This document shows, one piece after another, positions 55,767 through 64,000 of a stretch of 64,000 nt of DNA (positions are counted from its first letter, which is position 1; every line of letters starts with the position of its first letter). The stretch covers positions 248,001-312,000 of the forward strand of contig NZ_FRBS01000003.1 in the NCBI RefSeq assembly GCF_900142675.1, written 5' to 3'. Below the pieces are notes generated by a model. It was not told the origin of the DNA. It saw only the letters and a list, made by a program, of their open reading frames with translations, and searched no databases. Origin of the DNA: Shouchella rhizosphaerae (lineage in GTDB: Bacteria > Bacillota > Bacilli > Bacillales > Bacillaceae_D). The translations under genes and the position numbers were made by a program.

Positions 55767-55985
55767 TTGCAAACTTCAACTGATCGTATGCTGACTCGAA
55801 TTAAGTCCATCTACTTGTACATCAAACAGAAGGGAACTGTCACGACGAATGAATTAGTTGAAGAGTTCGGCATCACACAGCGCACTGTGCAGCGAGATTT
55901 AAATGTATTGGAGTACAATAATTTAGTCACAAGTTCTGCCAGGGGTAAATGGAAAGCAACTAGTAAAAAAACAAAAGTGTCCTAA
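55767..55985 (+). CDS. ytzE: DeoR-family small HTH regulator YtzE
   Basis: 72-residue HTH-only protein of the DeoR family: RIKSIYLYIKQKGTVTTNEL, then FGITQRTVQRDLNVL recognition helix and a basic tail. No ligand domain. I use the TTG at 55767 (AAGGAG upstream at 8 bases); an ATG at 55788 is the alternative. Adjacent to rsuA as in B. subtilis. Confidence 0.85.
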   Translation: MQTSTDRMLTRIKSIYLYIKQKGTVTTNELVEEFGITQRTVQRDLNVLEYNNLVTSSARGKWKATSKKTKVS

Positions 55986-55998
55986 TATGAGGGAAAAA

Positions 55999-56024
55999 GC
56001 CTTTGAAACCATGGTTTCAAAGGC
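55999..56024. terminator. Bidirectional terminator at the ends of ytzE and rsuA
   Basis: Perfect 12-bp stem GCCTTTGAAACC / GGTTTCAAAGGC followed by TTTTCTTTTT; it overlaps the rsuA stop. Confidence 0.85.
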
Positions 56025-56748
56025 TTTTCTTTTTTATATACGGGGTTTTCGCCAGCTGTATTTCTGCTGGCGTTAGCTCACGATAACCACCTTTTGGCAA
56101 ACTTGAGTCAAGCAACAAACTGCCAATCCGTATTCGCTCCAGTTTGATGACTTTTTTGCCAACTGCTGCAAACATGCGTTTCACTTGGTGGAATTTTCCT
56201 TCTGTCAGTTCTAACGATATCGCAGACAAAGGGCCAGATTCTTCAATTTCTAGTTGGGCTGGCTTTGTGCAGTAGCCGTCATCAAGAACGACACCGTTTT
56301 TGAATGCTTCCACGTCTGCTTGTGTCACTTTACCTTCAACTAAAGCACGGTACTCTTTAGCAATATGTTTTTTCGGAGCCATAAGCTCATGGGAAAAGGC
56401 ACCGTCTGTTGTTAACAACAACAATCCGGTTGTATCTTTATCTAACCTTCCGACTGGAAACGGCTTCATATGTCCCCATTCATTTTTCATTAAATCAAGA
56501 ACCGTTTTCTGCCTCGCATCTTCTGTCGCTGTCACAACGCCCGCTGGTTTGTTGAGCATTAAATAAAGTTCAGCTTTGTAACGGACAGGGGTGCCTGCAT
56601 AGCAAACAGATTGTCGCTCTGGTTGCACGTGGAGCTTCCCGTCTTTCACAACAGCACCGTCGACTTCAACCACTCCTTGTTTGAGTGCTTTTTTCACTTC
56701 GTTCCTCGTGCCATACCCGGCATTGGCTAGCATTTTATCAAGCCTCAT
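56017..56748 (-). CDS. rsuA: 16S rRNA pseudouridine synthase RsuA (YtzG)
   Basis: 243-residue pseudouridine synthase: an N-terminal S4 domain (MRLDKMLANAGYGTRNEVKK) and a catalytic domain with VGRLDKDTTGLLLLTTDG, where the Asp is the nucleophile, plus LTEGKFHQVKRMF. Expected target is U516 of 16S rRNA. Confidence 0.93.
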   Translation of the reverse strand: MRLDKMLANAGYGTRNEVKKALKQGVVEVDGAVVKDGKLHVQPERQSVCYAGTPVRYKAELYLMLNKPAGVVTATEDARQKTVLDLMKNEWGHMKPFPVGRLDKDTTGLLLLTTDGAFSHELMAPKKHIAKEYRALVEGKVTQADVEAFKNGVVLDDGYCTKPAQLEIEESGPLSAISLELTEGKFHQVKRMFAAVGKKVIKLERIRIGSLLLDSSLPKGGYRELTPAEIQLAKTPYIKKKSL

Positions 56749-56793
56749 CGAAAAGGCCCCCTCACTTTAAGAAAAAGCTGAAACAACGTGGTT

Positions 56794-57954
56794 TCAGCTA
56801 AATGTGTCTTCACTTGTAAACATGTAATTTTTCGTACGATAATGGACATTTAGAACGATGCCAATCGCCATCATATTCGTTAGCAATGCGCTTCCGCCAT
56901 AGCTAATGAATGGCAAAGCAAGTCCCGTAATCGGCATAAGGCCAATCGTCATGGCAATGTTTTGAAACACTTGAAAAACGAGCAGGCCAACAACGCCCGC
57001 TACTAAGTAAGAGCCATAGAGGTTGTTGCACGTCAGCGATATCATAATCATGCGGTAAAACAACAAAAAGTAAATAACGAGCAAAACCATTGCCCCTAAA
57101 AAGCCGAATTCCTCGCCAATTACCGTAAACACAAAGTCCGTATGAATCTCAGGGATCACATCGCTTTGCGTCTGCATGCCTTCCAGAAAACCAGCGCCAA
57201 ACAATTGGCCTGAACCAATCCCGAGGATCGCCTGGTTTAATTGATAGCCAATCCCACTCGTGTCACTGTCTGGATCGAGCCAGCCATAAATCCGGTCAAG
57301 CTGGTGAGGCTCAATCAAATATTCGCTAAAAAACTCAAAATGAGCTTCATGCATGTACACGAGAAAGGCAATACCTAAAACCGCAATCCCAACAAGTGAC
57401 AACAAAATCCGCCACCGTATGCCTGACATTAACAACATCGTTGCAATTACGGACCCAATTACAAGCGCTGTACCGAGGTCAGGTTGTTTTAGAATAAGGA
57501 AAAACGGCGGTAAGCTGACAAGCAATATTTTTCCAAGCACGACCATGTCTTCTTTGAAAGTCCGCTTTTGCTTATCCTTTGTCAGCTTGTATAATAAATG
57601 AGCGAGTGCCAATATGAGAAAAATCTTCATAAACTCGGATGGCTGAATACCAAAAACCCAGCGTTGGGCGCCATTCCGTTCTTCTCCAAAAAACTCGACG
57701 GCCAAAAGCAAAACCATCCCTATTGCATAAACAGGAATGGAGAAGTTTCGAAATAAGTCAAAGTCAACCAACATCACGGCGACAATAACGACCGCACCAA
57801 TACCGTACCATATTAATTGTCTAACGACGAAATAAGTGGGGTCATCGGAAAAATACTGCCCCGCCCCGCTGTAAATTGCTACTAAGCTGACGCACATAAG
57901 CAAAAACAGCAGAAACAACAGCGTATAATCAATCCCCGTATGTTTTCGTTCCAT
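56794..57954 (-). CDS. rodA: SEDS glycosyltransferase, RodA-like
   Basis: 386-residue SEDS polymerase with about ten membrane helices. GAQRWVFGIQPSEFMKI, QAILGIGSGQLFG and IHTDFVFTVIGEEFG (with the essential Asp of the family) are seen, and the QAI-GSG wording is RodA-type. It would polymerise lipid II for side-wall growth with a class B PBP. It is 13 bp downstream of an FtsW-like paralogue. B. subtilis rodA itself lies elsewhere, so orthology is not certain. Confidence 0.87.
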   Translation of the reverse strand: MERKHTGIDYTLLFLLFLLMCVSLVAIYSGAGQYFSDDPTYFVVRQLIWYGIGAVVIVAVMLVDFDLFRNFSIPVYAIGMVLLLAVEFFGEERNGAQRWVFGIQPSEFMKIFLILALAHLLYKLTKDKQKRTFKEDMVVLGKILLVSLPPFFLILKQPDLGTALVIGSVIATMLLMSGIRWRILLSLVGIAVLGIAFLVYMHEAHFEFFSEYLIEPHQLDRIYGWLDPDSDTSGIGYQLNQAILGIGSGQLFGAGFLEGMQTQSDVIPEIHTDFVFTVIGEEFGFLGAMVLLVIYFLLFYRMIMISLTCNNLYGSYLVAGVVGLLVFQVFQNIAMTIGLMPITGLALPFISYGGSALLTNMMAIGIVLNVHYRTKNYMFTSEDTFS

Positions 57955-57967
57955 TGATAGCCTCCAT

Positions 57968-59110
57968 CTATGCTGATAGCGATTCGTCTGAAGCTTGTTT
58001 GCGTGCTTGTCTCATGTTGGTTTGATGGATGTTCGCCAAAATCGCGATCGCCACAAGAGTAATGAGCAGCGATGTCCCCCCGTATGATACAAGAGGCAAT
58101 GTGATGCCTGTAATCGGAAGCATGCCGGAAACAGCTCCGACATTAAAGATGATTTGAATCGCAAGCTGAAACACAATCCCAAAGGCGAGCAAACTGCCAA
58201 ACGGATTTTTGCATTTGGCGCCAATCGAAATCCCACGAAACAAGATGATCGCATAACAACCAAATATAAACACAAGGCCAAGAAGCCCCAACTCTTCAGA
58301 AATGACCGCTAAAATAAAATCGGTATGTCCTTCTGGAAGCATCCGCATTTTTTGCAGGCTTTGCCCTAGCCCAAGGCCAGCAACGCCTCCATTTGAAATA
58401 GCCAGATAGCCGTTAATAAGCTGAAAGCCGCTATCATCCGGGCTTGCAAACGGATTGACAAACGACGTAAGGCGCTCAAGACGATACGGTTCAAAAATCG
58501 CCAGTGCAGCAAATACCGTAGCGCCCACTAACCCAAGGCCAATTAAATGCTTCCATCTTGCCCCTGATACGAACACCATAAGAATGGCTGTCATCAATAT
58601 CGACGTGCCTGTCCCAAGGTCAGGTTGGCGCATAATGAGGGCAAACGCAACGCCGACAATAATAAGCGGCGGCAAAATCCCCCTGACAAAGTCATTAATA
58701 TAGGCTTGTTTTTGCGAATACACTTGGGCAAGATAAATCGCCATTCCGATTTTCACAAACTCCGAAGGCTGCAAATTCATCGGTCCAATGCGAATCCACC
58801 GTGTCGCACCGACTTCGCTGCCTCCGCCGATTACTAATACAAGCACAAGCAAACAGAGCGCTAGAACCACAATGGCAGGCGTTAATTTTTTATAATGTCG
58901 GTATTGAAAATGCATCACAAACAAAAACACTGCGATGGCAAGGACAAGCCAAACCGCTTGCCTCGTTACATAGTAATATGGATTCGGCGTTTCCAAAAAA
59001 TAACCTTCCACATAACTAGCGCTGTATACCATTAATAAGCCAAACAATGTCAGTGCAACCGTTGCTCCAATCAATACCCAATCATTGTCTTTGCGAAAGG
59101 AATAGTTCAC
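57968..59110 (-). CDS. SEDS glycosyltransferase, FtsW/SpoVE-like
   Basis: 380-residue SEDS protein, about ten helices: GATRWIRIGPMNLQPSEFVK, INGYLAISNGGVAGLGLGQS and EGHTDFILAVISEELG. The INGYLAI-NGG block is of FtsW/SpoVE type. It is first in a two-gene operon with the RodA-like gene, from an extended -10 promoter (59214-59222). Whether it is a divisome FtsW or a specialised paralogue cannot be told. Confidence 0.85.
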   Translation of the reverse strand: MNYSFRKDNDWVLIGATVALTLFGLLMVYSASYVEGYFLETPNPYYYVTRQAVWLVLAIAVFLFVMHFQYRHYKKLTPAIVVLALCLLVLVLVIGGGSEVGATRWIRIGPMNLQPSEFVKIGMAIYLAQVYSQKQAYINDFVRGILPPLIIVGVAFALIMRQPDLGTGTSILMTAILMVFVSGARWKHLIGLGLVGATVFAALAIFEPYRLERLTSFVNPFASPDDSGFQLINGYLAISNGGVAGLGLGQSLQKMRMLPEGHTDFILAVISEELGLLGLVFIFGCYAIILFRGISIGAKCKNPFGSLLAFGIVFQLAIQIIFNVGAVSGMLPITGITLPLVSYGGTSLLITLVAIAILANIHQTNMRQARKQASDESLSA

Positions 59111-59446
59111 TTTAGTCCTCCTATGGGCCTTTTAAACGTGGCAGCGGCCCGCGCAAAAGCTTACGCTGAAGGCATGAGTCAAACCGCCCATTAAATCGGA
59201 ATAAACTTGCTTCATTATATCAAAGCTTGTCCCCATGAAAAAGAGGGTTTTCTTATAAACAAATGTCGAAAATCATCTAGTTTATGGGAAAGTTGCGGAA
59301 CAAGTCATTCTCCTTGCAGATAAACTAGTTTTGCCGCCGCTTTGGTCAGCCAAGACTAAATTGAAACAGGTCCATTTAATCTGTAAAAAAGCAGTCGTCT
59401 TTTCCTTGGCAACTGCTTTTTTATGATTGTGCACAAACGAGCTATG
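59111..59446. other. Gap between the SEDS operon and ytgP
   Basis: 336 bp, no gene seen. It contains the ytgP terminator (59385-59422) and the extended -10 promoter TGATATAAT (59214-59222, minus strand) for the SEDS operon. Confidence 0.65.
59385..59422 (-). terminator. Terminator of ytgP
   Basis: AAAAAGCAGT / ACTGCTTTTTT arms with a 16-nt loop, T-rich on the minus strand, 25 bp past the stop. Confidence 0.75.
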
Positions 59447-61048
59447 TTACAATTTAAACCGCTCTCCAAGCACTTTTCCAGCCAAATGGGAACGGATGGC
59501 CAAATAGAAGTAAACAATTAAACCAACGCCGATGCTAACAAGTAAGACAATAAACGTTGTCACACGGGACAACTCTGGAAATAAAGCTGCAAGCCCATTG
59601 GCAAATACCCATACTGCAACTCCCATAATGGCGGCAAATATAACGATCAGCACCGTTCTTCGATAAATAAACGTATAGTCAAACTTGGCAAATCGGCCGA
59701 TGAAATAAACATTTAAGGCAATACCTATCCCGAAACCAATATAGGTTGTCCAAATCGCGCCATATGGCCCGAACCATTTTAAGAATACATAAGTAAGCCC
59801 TAGTTTTAATAGGAGCCCGACGACAAGGGATAAAACGGCATTCCTTTGCCGATCCATTCCTTGCAAAATCGAACCAGTTACGGCATAAATAGAAAAAAAC
59901 ACGGTTGCCGGCGCGTAAAAACCTAGCGTTTCCGCTCCTAGCTCCAAGTTCGTACTGCCAAATAGGGCAAAATAAGTTGGCTTTGCTAGAACAGACATAC
60001 CAATTGCCGCCGGGATACCGATAAATAAAATCACTTGGTACGTTTGTGTAATATAGCTTTGCAAGAGCTTATTGTCTTGATTAACGTATGCTTTTGTAAT
60101 CGTCGGCACCAACGTAATCGATAAGGCCGTTGCTAGCGCCATTGGGATAAGGACAATTTTATGGGCCACTCCTGTTAAAGCGCCGACAAACGCTTTCGCT
60201 TCGCTGGCATACGCGGTCCCAGAAAGCGCCCCCTCAATCGAATACAAATCGACAGCCTGGAAAAAAGGAATCGCCAAGCCGACAAAAGAAAGAGGCAGTG
60301 CATACGAAATCAGTTCCTTATACATGCTCGGAAGCGTTTGTCTTTCTTTGGCAGGGTGGCTTTGTACACGTGCCAAAATCGTAGGGCGCTGTTTGAAATA
60401 AAAATAAAGCAACGTAGCCATTCCGCCAATTCCGCCGACAAAAGCGCCAAACGTCGCAAAACCGACTGCACGTGGCAAATCGCCGCTGCCGATAGACATG
60501 ACAGCAAACGAAGCTGCTAATATAAAGACAACGCGGACAATCTGCTCAACGACTTGCGAAACCGATGTCGGCACCATTTGTTGAAACCCTTGCAAATAGC
60601 CGCGGACAATCGCCATTATTGGAATAATAAGCAGCGCAAAACTAACCATGCGAATCACATAGACAACGTTGTCAAACGTATACTGATCTGTTTCACTCGG
60701 TTGATAACTAAGCGACGCAAGGGCAGGAGCGCCTAAAAACATGACTAAAAATGCAAGAAGGCCTGTAACGGCCATAAACCAGATCCCTGACTTGAACAGG
60801 CGGTGCGCTGTTTCATAATCGCCTAGGGCGTGGTATTTTGAAACATACTTAGACATGGCAACAGGCACGCCAAGCGTAGATAATGTAAGTAAAATCGAAT
60901 ACGGTGTATAGCCATTTTGGTAGAGGGCATTCCCTTGCAAACCAACAAGTGCCGTAAAAGGAATAACATAAACAAAACCAATCAATTTTGACGTTAGCGT
61001 CGCCACGGTCAATACTTTCGTTCCTTGCATGAGCTTTGAAGCAGCCAT
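59447..61048 (-). CDS. ytgP: MOP-superfamily lipid II flippase YtgP (MurJ)
   Basis: 533-residue polytopic membrane protein (about fourteen helices) of the polysaccharide transporter/MviN type. Begins MAASKLMQGTKVLTVATLTSKLIGFVYV-like text with the conserved N-terminal GxxxLT.xK pattern. It moves lipid II across the membrane; B. subtilis YtgP can replace E. coli MurJ. ATG at 61048 follows GGGGGAAGTC. Lipid II flipping sits next to the SEDS genes that use lipid II. Confidence 0.9.
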   Translation of the reverse strand: MAASKLMQGTKVLTVATLTSKLIGFVYVIPFTALVGLQGNALYQNGYTPYSILLTLSTLGVPVAMSKYVSKYHALGDYETAHRLFKSGIWFMAVTGLLAFLVMFLGAPALASLSYQPSETDQYTFDNVVYVIRMVSFALLIIPIMAIVRGYLQGFQQMVPTSVSQVVEQIVRVVFILAASFAVMSIGSGDLPRAVGFATFGAFVGGIGGMATLLYFYFKQRPTILARVQSHPAKERQTLPSMYKELISYALPLSFVGLAIPFFQAVDLYSIEGALSGTAYASEAKAFVGALTGVAHKIVLIPMALATALSITLVPTITKAYVNQDNKLLQSYITQTYQVILFIGIPAAIGMSVLAKPTYFALFGSTNLELGAETLGFYAPATVFFSIYAVTGSILQGMDRQRNAVLSLVVGLLLKLGLTYVFLKWFGPYGAIWTTYIGFGIGIALNVYFIGRFAKFDYTFIYRRTVLIVIFAAIMGVAVWVFANGLAALFPELSRVTTFIVLLVSIGVGLIVYFYLAIRSHLAGKVLGERFKL

Positions 61049-61206
61049 GACTTCCCCCGTTTCTAAATCCTTCACATTTCATTCATTCGTACGTTTTTTC
61101 GACACGCCTCAAGACGAGGCGACCTCTTTCGCATTTTAGCATAGATTAACAAGAATTGCTTCTCTTTATAAAAACGATCGAAAAAGTTCATATCAAGTGC
61201 ATACAA

Positions 61207-61235
61207 AAACCAGCCACCCCAAGGGCGGCTGGTTT
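61207..61235 (-). terminator. Terminator of the yjbQ/SMP-30 operon
   Basis: AACCAGCC / GGCTGGTT stem with inner CCC/GGG, then TTTTTGTATG on the minus strand. Confidence 0.75.
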
Positions 61236-61243
61236 CTATTACG

Positions 61244-62101
61244 CTATTTCCGTGAGAGGTAGGCGTGTGCCGGCAAGCCTGCGCTTTCTACTCTGGCAGC
61301 AAATAGACTGCCTCCTTCATGCTCACCTTGCTTGTTCGCTGTCGTCACATACAATGTCCTGTAGTCTTCGCCACCAAATGCACAAGAAGTTACATTCGTT
61401 GCTGGCACAACGACTTCCTCAAGTACATTCCCGTTATCAGGGTCTACACAAATTACCTTACTAGCTCCATACAAAGCAATCCACAAATGCCCGTTTTCAT
61501 CAATTGCCATACCGTCTGGACTCCCATTATAAGAGCGATATGGAATGTCAATTATACGTGGTTCAGACATTTCCCCTGTCTGTTCATCGAAACGGTAAGC
61601 AGTCGTGGACGCGCTCGCAGTTTCATTATGGTAGAGTAGTCCTTTCTCTTCGTCCCACGCAAGTCCGTTTGAAATGGCGAGTCCAGAAATCGCTTTGCTT
61701 ATCTGGCCGTTATGGTCAAGGCAATAAAGGGCGCCAATCGGCGAATGGCAGTCAAAGGCCATCGTTCCTGCCCATAACCTTCCAGCAGGATCGCATTTTG
61801 CGTCATTAAAACGGAGCTGCTTTCCCCCTTGCGGCAAGAGGAAATAAGGTGTCAGCCGTTCTTCCTCATATAAGTATAGGCCATCCCCCATCGCAAGGAC
61901 AAAACCGCCACCAGCCTTTTTGACAACCGCTGACACATGTTGAGCAAACGAAAACTGTTGATCGTCATTTGTTTTAGGGTTAAAGCGATGGAGCTTATAA
62001 CCATCAATATCTACCCAGTAGAGAACTTGCTCTCCTTCATCCCATAAAGGGCCTTCCCCAAGAGCCGCCTTGCCCTTCCATACTGCTTCTGCCTGAATCA
62101 T
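61244..62101 (-). CDS. SMP-30/gluconolactonase family protein
   Basis: 285-residue six-bladed propeller hydrolase: [20 protein letters not shown] (metal Glu), [30 protein letters not shown] (metal Asn) and [18 protein letters not shown] (metal Asp). It probably opens sugar lactones. Start overlaps the yjbQ stop (ATGA), so the two are coupled. Confidence 0.9.
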   Translation of the reverse strand: MIQAEAVWKGKAALGEGPLWDEGEQVLYWVDIDGYKLHRFNPKTNDDQQFSFAQHVSAVVKKAGGGFVLAMGDGLYLYEEERLTPYFLLPQGGKQLRFNDAKCDPAGRLWAGTMAFDCHSPIGALYCLDHNGQISKAISGLAISNGLAWDEEKGLLYHNETASASTTAYRFDEQTGEMSEPRIIDIPYRSYNGSPDGMAIDENGHLWIALYGASKVICVDPDNGNVLEEVVVPATNVTSCAFGGEDYRTLYVTTANKQGEHEGGSLFAARVESAGLPAHAYLSRK

Positions 62102-62505
62102 AATCCGCCCCCTATAACTTGGACAACAAACGACCGGTTTGCACGGGGGCCATCGAACTCACAAAAATAAATGCCTTGCCATGTGCCAAGCACAAGACGG
62201 CCATCGTCAATTATAACCGTTTGTGACGGCCCTACAGTCGATGTTTTCAAGTGAGCGGCCGTATTGCCTTCCATGTGGCGGTCCTGTGGGTGTTCCCACG
62301 GGAACACTTCATCAAGGCGGCGCAAAAAATCAACGACGACATCTGGATCAGCATTTTCATTGACAGTAATGCCAGCCGTTGTATGCAACGATTGGACAAT
62401 AGCTATGCCTGAATGGACACCGCTTGCTTTGACAGCCGCTTCAACTTGGGCAGTAATGTCAATCATGTCACTATGTTTGCTAGTATCAATTGTATAACGT
62501 TTCAT
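62098..62505 (-). CDS. YjbQ family (secondary thiamine-phosphate synthase) protein
   Basis: 135-residue UPF0047/YjbQ protein with [38 protein letters not shown] and the [15 protein letters not shown] end. E. coli YjbQ has weak thiamine-phosphate synthase activity; its true role is unclear. ATG at 62505 follows GAGGTGGG. Confidence 0.9.
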   Translation of the reverse strand: MKRYTIDTSKHSDMIDITAQVEAAVKASGVHSGIAIVQSLHTTAGITVNENADPDVVVDFLRRLDEVFPWEHPQDRHMEGNTAAHLKTSTVGPSQTVIIDDGRLVLGTWQGIYFCEFDGPRANRSFVVQVIGGGL

Positions 62506-62760
62506 TTTACCCACCTCTCCTTTTCTCAGCTCATTCCCTTCTAGTTTGCTACTTAATCAGGAGAACTTCGATTGAAACAGAATTTTATACATCCGCTTAC
62601 CCTTTAACGAGCAGCCGATCAGCGATTTGCAAACCATTTCCCAAAGGAGCACTAAAGCAAGCGAACCATAACGGTTGCGCTTGCTTAGACTGTAGCCAAC
62701 AGGCTCATTCCGCTTCTTTCCTCAGCTAACGATTGTTTTCAAGAGGCTGAGTAATCTGCT

Positions 62761-63942
62761 TTAGTGACTACGCAAATACTGATTCGCAATGGCCAAAAAC
62801 ATTTCGCCAATATGGAAAAGCGCCCGTTCATCAAAATCAAAACGAGGATGGTGATGAGGAAATTGCGTGCGTTCTTCCTCCGTTCGGCCACCAACGTGGA
62901 AAAAGCACCCAGGCTTTTCTTCTAAGTAATAGGCAAAATCCTCGCCTCCAAGTGCAGCTGGCAACATTAATACATTTTCTTCCCCAAAAACCCCTTTTGC
63001 CAAGTCGCGAATGACTTCTGTTTCTTTTTCGGCATTTACAAGCGGCGGATAGCCATTTAAATAATCAATCGTGCAAGTGACATGCCCGCCATGCTCCTTC
63101 CCAGAAACAATCGCCCGAATTTCCTCTTCTATGAAAGCTCGCGTTTCTTCTTGAAAGGTGCGGACTGTTCCTTCAATTCGCGCCGTATCTGCAATTACGT
63201 TGAACGCTGTGCCTGCTTGGAAGACGCCAACTGTGACAACGGCCGTATCCATAGGGTTGATGCGGCGGCTAACAATGGTTTGCAAATCATTGACAAGCTG
63301 GCTACCAATCACAATTGAGTCAATTGTCGAATGAGGATGAGCGCCGTGCCCGCCTTTCCCTTGAATATGCACAGTAAATGCATCAACTGCAGCCATAACT
63401 GCTCCGGGGCTTGCATTTATTTGCCCAAGTGGAATTTGCGAGGATACATGGGCGCCAAATACAGCGTCCACCCCTTCTAAACAGCCGTCAGCAATCATTT
63501 CACGGGCGCCGCCAGGAGGTTTTTCCTCAGCGTGCTGGAACAAAAACACGATTGTCCCACGAAGCTCATCTACTTGGTCAAACAACGTTGCCGCAACACC
63601 TAACAAAGCAGCTGTGTGGCCATCATGCCCACAAGCGTGCATAACGCCCGGCTTCGTCGATGCATAAGAAACATCATTTTCTTCATGAATCGGCAATGCG
63701 TCAAAATCAGCACGAAAAGCGATTGTCGGTCCTGGCTTTTTGCCGTGGAGCTTTGCTACCACCCCGCGACCGCCTACATGTTCGCGTATATCTGTAAATC
63801 CAATTTCCTTTAATTTTTGTACGATAAAAGCAGGCGTTTCTACTTCCTCAAACGACAACTCTGGGTTTGCATGAAGATGCCTGCGCCATTCGATGACTTG
63901 TGCTTGTAACGTTTCTAATTTCTTCGTTGCGATTCCTTCCAT
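62761..63942 (-). CDS. M20 family amidohydrolase/carboxypeptidase
   Basis: 393-residue metal-dependent amidohydrolase (hippurate hydrolase / N-acyl-amino acid type). RRHLHANPELSFEE, HACGHDGHTAALLG and FLFQHAEEKPPGGA carry the metal residues; a dimerisation domain lies at about 190-300. Substrate uncertain (hippurate, acetyl-amino acid or IAA-type conjugates). ATG at 63942 follows GGAGTGGAAGC. Confidence 0.9.
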   Translation of the reverse strand: MEGIATKKLETLQAQVIEWRRHLHANPELSFEEVETPAFIVQKLKEIGFTDIREHVGGRGVVAKLHGKKPGPTIAFRADFDALPIHEENDVSYASTKPGVMHACGHDGHTAALLGVAATLFDQVDELRGTIVFLFQHAEEKPPGGAREMIADGCLEGVDAVFGAHVSSQIPLGQINASPGAVMAAVDAFTVHIQGKGGHGAHPHSTIDSIVIGSQLVNDLQTIVSRRINPMDTAVVTVGVFQAGTAFNVIADTARIEGTVRTFQEETRAFIEEEIRAIVSGKEHGGHVTCTIDYLNGYPPLVNAEKETEVIRDLAKGVFGEENVLMLPAALGGEDFAYYLEEKPGCFFHVGGRTEEERTQFPHHHPRFDFDERALFHIGEMFLAIANQYLRSH

Positions 63943-64000
63943 TGCTTCCACTCCAATCTCCAAATCGGTCCATCTTTTATTTCGCTTTAAAAACCGTTAC

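Noticed and set aside
1-64000. tRNA, rRNA, CRISPR arrays, prophage genes
   Set aside because: No tRNA cloverleaf, rRNA core, spaced identical repeats or phage structural genes were seen in either strand.

Overview
This window is a stretch of core chromosome from a low- to mid-GC endospore-forming Bacillaceae. The evidence is an alpha/beta-type SASP, a GerW-type YtfJ, HisJ, RefZ, EzrA, SftA, CcpA and a gene order that closely follows the Bacillus subtilis ackA-to-murJ (ytgP) arc. Most genes lie on the minus strand. The overall picture, including the absence of motPS next to ccpA, fits an alkaliphilic or alkalitolerant species of the Shouchella (Bacillus) clausii type. The species name is an inference, not a result.

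Layout. 1-9.6 kb: ackA (cut by the left edge), ytxK, tpx, an MFS transporter, ytfJ-ytfI, sppA-yteJ, a SASP gene, and the nifZ-thiI pair for tRNA thiolation. 9.8-16.9 kb: ezrA, hisJ, refZ, a decayed IS605/IS1341-type TnpB element, ytsP, rpsD with its leader, and a tyrosyl-tRNA synthetase gene behind a T-box. 17-26 kb: a class A PBP, then the acetate-utilisation block (acsA divergent from acuABC, with a cre in the acsA promoter), ccpA, and a chorismate mutase-DAHP synthase. 26-39.8 kb: ytxGH, murC, sftA, ytpR/Q/P, a solitary PTS EIIC-like membrane protein, ytoQ behind a long structured leader, a DUF84 NTPase, ytoP, ytzB, trmB, ytzH and ytmP.

40-51 kb is more accessory. It holds purU, an SDR, an orphan HicB-like gene, and the acetoin dehydrogenase operon acoL-acoA-acoB-acoC. 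That operon sits behind a clear sigma-54 promoter and is preceded by its activator gene acoR. It is followed by an overlapping thpR-cidA-lrgB operon. The CidA/LrgB pair resembles the PftAB pyruvate facilitator, so acetoin, acetate and pyruvate functions are grouped around the CcpA regulator gene. 51.4-55.5 kb: a cysteine synthase, an AraC-type regulator, a MerR-SDR operon with a textbook 19-bp-spacer MerR promoter, and fosB. 55.7-64 kb returns to core synteny (ytzE, rsuA, then murJ/ytgP), but with two adjacent SEDS genes (one RodA-like, one FtsW-like) inserted. It ends with a YjbQ/SMP-30 pair and an M20 amidohydrolase.

No tRNA, rRNA, CRISPR array, prophage or intact mobile element was seen. 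The most interesting signals are non-coding or regulatory: the ytoQ leader RNA, the TnpB/omega-RNA-like relic abutting refZ, the MerR-type promoter together with an apparent ATA start codon, the 32-residue tandem repeats in SftA, and the TTTACA/TGTAAA cluster in front of fosB.
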